A DNA stretch of 15,946 nucleotides from Lentisphaeria bacterium (GTDB taxonomy: Bacteria; Verrucomicrobiota; Lentisphaeria; Oligosphaerales; JAFGRS01): contig JAFGRS010000195.1 of the NCBI GenBank assembly GCA_016935045.1, positions 1 through 15,946 of the forward strand. The letters are read 5' to 3'. The translations under genes were made by a program, and so were the position numbers. Position 1 is the stretch's first letter, and each line of letters begins with the position of its first letter. The notes beneath the pieces are model-generated. The model did no database searches. It saw nothing but the letters and a program-made list of their open reading frames with translations, and was not told where the DNA came from. Below are positions 13,064-15,946 of this stretch, one piece after another.

Positions 13064-15907
13064 ATGCCGGAATGCATCCGAATCTTCGGCGCGCGCCAGC
13101 ACAATCTCCGCGGCATTGACGTTTCCCTGCCGCGCAACGCCCTGACCGTGGTCACCGGCCTGAGCGGCTCGGGCAAGTCGTCCCTGGCCTTCGATACCCT
13201 TTATGCCGAGGGCCAGCGGCGGTACGTCGAGAGCCTGTCGGCCTATGCCAGGCAGTTCCTCGACCGGTTGCAGAAGCCGGACGTCGACCGCATCGACGGA
13301 CTCTCCCCCGCCATCGCCATCGAACAACGCTCCGCGGCCGGAAACCCCCGCTCCACCGTCGCCACAACCACCGAAATCCACGACTACCTGCGCCTGCTCT
13401 ATGCCCACGCCGGTACACCCCATTGCCCGAAGTGCGGCCGCGAAATCCGCCCGCAGAGCGCCCAGGCCATCGCCAACCGGCTCCTCGAATGGCCCCCGGA
13501 ACACCGCCTCGTACTCCTCGCACCCTGCGTCCGGGGACGCAAGGGAGAACACACGGAGGCCATCGAACGCCTGCGCCGGGATGGCTTCGTCCGCGCCCGC
13601 GTCGACGGGCGCATCGTGGCCCTGGACGAGGACATCGCCCTCGAACGGGGACGGGCCCACACCATCGATGCCGTCGTCGACCGCCTGAAGACCGGCGCCG
13701 TGAACCCCGGCCGGCTGATGGACTCCGTCGAACTAACCCTCCGCCTGGGCGAGGGACTCATGCGGGTCCTGGTCGAGGACGACACGGCGCCGGACGGCTG
13801 GCGCGAGGAACTGTTCAGCGAACACCTCGCCTGTACCGAATGCGGTCTCAGTTTCGGCACCCTCGAACCCCGGGACTTCTCCTTCAACAGTCCCTACGGG
13901 GCCTGCCCCGAGTGTCACGGCCTGGGAGAGGTCCACGTCATCGGTCCCGACCGGTTGGTCCCGGACCCCCGCCGAAGCCTGCGCAGGGGCGCCGTGCCGA
14001 TGCTGCAGTGCGGTCCGAAACGCATCGGGCGGCATACCATGCGTCTTCTGGAGTGCGTCGCCGCGCACTACCGGTTCTCCCTGGATGTGCCCTGGGAGGA
14101 ACTGCCGCCGGCAACGCGTCGCATCCTTCTCCACGGCAGCGGCGCCGAGGACCTCGATTTCGAGTACCGCCACCTGCGGCGCCTGGTGCGGGCGCGGCGG
14201 CCCTTCGAGGGCATCATCCCTCTGCTGCTGCGCCGCTTCCGCGAGTCGGAGAGCGAGTTGATGCGGGAACGCCTGCGCACCCTCATGACCCTCGAGACCT
14301 GCCCCTCCTGCGCCGGGGCCCGGCTCAAGCCCGAGGTCCTCGCGGTCACCGTCGACGGCCTCTCCATCCATGCATTCTGCAACCTGACCATCCGCCAGGC
14401 CCACGACCGAACCGAGCATCCGCCCCTGGCCGGAGAGAAGGCGGCCATCGCGGCGGACCTCCTCACCCAGATCCGCTCCCGACTCGGGTTCCTGAGGGAC
14501 GTGGGACTCGATTACCTCACCCTCAACCGGCAGAGCAATACCCTCTCCGGCGGCGAAGCCCAACGCATCCGCCTCGCAACCCAGCTCGGCACCGCACTCG
14601 TGGGTGTGCTCTACATCCTCGACGAGCCCAGCATCGGCCTCCATCACCGCGACAATCAACGCCTCCTCCAGACCCTGCACCGCCTCCGGGACCTGGGCAA
14701 CACCGTCATCGTCGTCGAACACGACCCCGATACCATCCGGGCGGCGGACTACGTGGTCGACCTCGGACCCGGCGCCGGCAGGCACGGCGGCGCCCTGGTC
14801 TGCGCCGGCACCCCCGCCGAGATCACCGCCTGCCCCGAGAGCCTGACCGGGCAGTTCCTGCGCGGAACACGGACCATTCCGGTGCCCCCTCAGCGCTGCC
14901 GCGGCAGCGGCGAGGTCGTCCGCATCCTCGGCGCCGCGGAGCACAACCTCCGTCAGGTGAACGTCGGCATCCCGCTGGGGACGTTCTGCTGCGTCACCGG
15001 CGTCTCCGGCTCCGGCAAGAGCACGCTGGTCCACACCGTGCTGCGCCGCGCCCTGCTCAGGCATCTCGGCCTGTCGACCCCGGAGCCGGGGCGCCACCGC
15101 GCCATCGAAGGAGCGTCGGCCGTGGACCGTCTGCTGGTGATCGACCAAAGCCCCATCGGCAGGACCCCGCGCTCGAACCCCGCCACCTACACGGGGGCCT
15201 TCGACGTTATCCGCGCTGTCTTCGCGCGCCTGCCCGACGCCCGCGTGCGCGGCTACCGCGCCGGCCGCTTCAGCTTCAATGTCAAGGGCGGCCGCTGCGA
15301 GGAATGCCGGGGCGACGGAGTGCGCCGCATCGAAATGCAGTTCCTCCCCGACGTCTACGTCCGCTGCGAGGCCTGCCAGGGAAGGCGCTACAACCGCGAA
15401 ACCCTCGCCGTGCGCTACCGCGGCCGTTCCATCGCCGACGTGCTCGAACGGACCGTCGGCGAAGCCTGCGAACTGTTCGCGGCCATCCCGGCCCTGAAAC
15501 GGCGCCTCGGGACCCTGCGGGACGTCGGCCTCGACTACATCCACCTCGGCCAGGCCGCAACCACCCTCTCCGGAGGCGAAGCCCAACGCGTCAAACTTGC
15601 CGCGGAACTGGCCAAAACCGGACGCGGCCACACCCTCTACATCCTCGACGAACCCACCACCGGACTCCACCTGGCCGATATCGAAAACCTCCTCGCCGTG
15701 CTCCTGCGCCTCCGGGACGAAGGCAATACCGTCCTCGTCATCGAACACAACCTCGATGTGATCAAGGTCGCCGACCACATCATCGACCTCGGCCCCGAGG
15801 GCGGCGACGAGGGCGGCGCCGTCGTCGCGACAGGGACCCCCGAAGAGGTCGCGGCATGCCCCGAATCCCATACCGGCCAGGCCCTGCGACGGATCCTGCG
15901 CCGGTGA
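13064..15907 (+). CDS. uvrA: UvrA, excinuclease ABC subunit A
   Basis: UvrA recognises DNA lesions and loads UvrB in nucleotide-excision repair. The 947-residue protein has the standard length and two ABC modules. The N-terminal module has Walker A GLSGSGKS at 32-39, signature LSGGE at 494-498 and a YILDEPS Walker B. The C-terminal module has Walker A GVSGSGKS at 646-653, LSGGE at 835-839 and YILDEPTTGLH. Cysteine pairs for zinc lie at 121/124, at 257/260 with 281/284 (CX2CX20CX2C), at 413/416, and at 745/748 with 768/771 (CX2CX19CX2C). YAEGQRRYVESLSAYARQFL and KGGRCEECRGDG are textbook UvrA. It starts 34 bases after rarA ends; the ribosome-binding site (GCGAGG, 13049-13053) is weak, as is common for a downstream operon gene. 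No SOS-type operator was seen. Confidence 0.97.
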   Translation: MPECIRIFGARQHNLRGIDVSLPRNALTVVTGLSGSGKSSLAFDTLYAEGQRRYVESLSAYARQFLDRLQKPDVDRIDGLSPAIAIEQRSAAGNPRSTVATTTEIHDYLRLLYAHAGTPHCPKCGREIRPQSAQAIANRLLEWPPEHRLVLLAPCVRGRKGEHTEAIERLRRDGFVRARVDGRIVALDEDIALERGRAHTIDAVVDRLKTGAVNPGRLMDSVELTLRLGEGLMRVLVEDDTAPDGWREELFSEHLACTECGLSFGTLEPRDFSFNSPYGACPECHGLGEVHVIGPDRLVPDPRRSLRRGAVPMLQCGPKRIGRHTMRLLECVAAHYRFSLDVPWEELPPATRRILLHGSGAEDLDFEYRHLRRLVRARRPFEGIIPLLLRRFRESESELMRERLRTLMTLETCPSCAGARLKPEVLAVTVDGLSIHAFCNLTIRQAHDRTEHPPLAGEKAAIAADLLTQIRSRLGFLRDVGLDYLTLNRQSNTLSGGEAQRIRLATQLGTALVGVLYILDEPSIGLHHRDNQRLLQTLHRLRDLGNTVIVVEHDPDTIRAADYVVDLGPGAGRHGGALVCAGTPAEITACPESLTGQFLRGTRTIPVPPQRCRGSGEVVRILGAAEHNLRQVNVGIPLGTFCCVTGVSGSGKSTLVHTVLRRALLRHLGLSTPEPGRHRAIEGASAVDRLLVIDQSPIGRTPRSNPATYTGAFDVIRAVFARLPDARVRGYRAGRFSFNVKGGRCEECRGDGVRRIEMQFLPDVYVRCEACQGRRYNRETLAVRYRGRSIADVLERTVGEACELFAAIPALKRRLGTLRDVGLDYIHLGQAATTLSGGEAQRVKLAAELAKTGRGHTLYILDEPTTGLHLADIENLLAVLLRLRDEGNTVLVIEHNLDVIKVADHIIDLGPEGGDEGGAVVATGTPEEVAACPESHTGQALRRILRR

Positions 15908-15946
15908 ACGCCGGGACCTCTCTCTCGCGCGCGTCTATAAAAAAAA

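Noticed and set aside
13733..15871. Long open frame antisense to uvrA
   Set aside because: Shadow of a textbook UvrA; no domain content.
1..15946. Defence island or new anti-phage system
   Set aside because: Apart from the toxin-antitoxin pair, the genes are division, repair and carbohydrate genes with no nuclease-helicase, reverse-transcriptase or phage context.

Overview
The window is about 16 kb of very GC-rich bacterial chromosome. It is almost fully coding and has the codon bias expected at high GC, with mostly G or C in third positions. The large secreted DUF4091/GH123-like glycosidase with a CBM9-type module suggests a polysaccharide- or glycoconjugate-degrading bacterium, a protein type common in the Planctomycetes/Verrucomicrobia/Lentisphaerae/Kiritimatiellae sphere. 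That taxonomic placement is inference. No rRNA, tRNA, CRISPR array, transposase or phage gene is visible.

Layout. (1) 1-487, minus strand: a VapBC-type toxin-antitoxin operon. Its promoter is well formed and overlaps a near-palindrome containing TGTACA. The antitoxin is complete; the PIN toxin is cut by the window edge. (2) 536-4538: one large plus-strand gene (720-4271) for an exported glycoside-hydrolase-like protein. It is bracketed upstream and downstream by related GC-rich repeats, which form tandem 34-bp and 39-bp arrays on the downstream side. (3) 4576-8111, minus strand: ftsK and a rodZ-like gene 41 bp apart, linking chromosome translocation with cell shape. (4) 8112-8439: a divergent intergenic region with a strong hairpin and a perfect 14-bp palindrome. 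(5) 8440-15907, plus strand: a tight run of genes. These are a ManA-like phosphomannose isomerase homologue that has lost most metal ligands, a DUF362 protein with a two-cluster ferredoxin tail, a possible 32-codon bridging ORF, a RarA/MgsA ATPase fused to a methyltransferase-like domain, and UvrA.

How they fit together. FtsK and RodZ serve division and morphogenesis. RarA and UvrA serve replication-fork maintenance and nucleotide-excision repair. The ManA-like and DUF362 genes are joined by a 4-base ATGA overlap and sit in front of the repair genes, with very short or no gaps, so one transcript from 8440 to 15907 is likely. The window is mostly housekeeping. I do not see a clear defence island or an unmistakable new system. 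The observations most worth checking are the degenerate ManA homologue, the 32-codon bridging ORF, the repeat family flanking the glycosidase, and the RarA fusion with its G9 tract.
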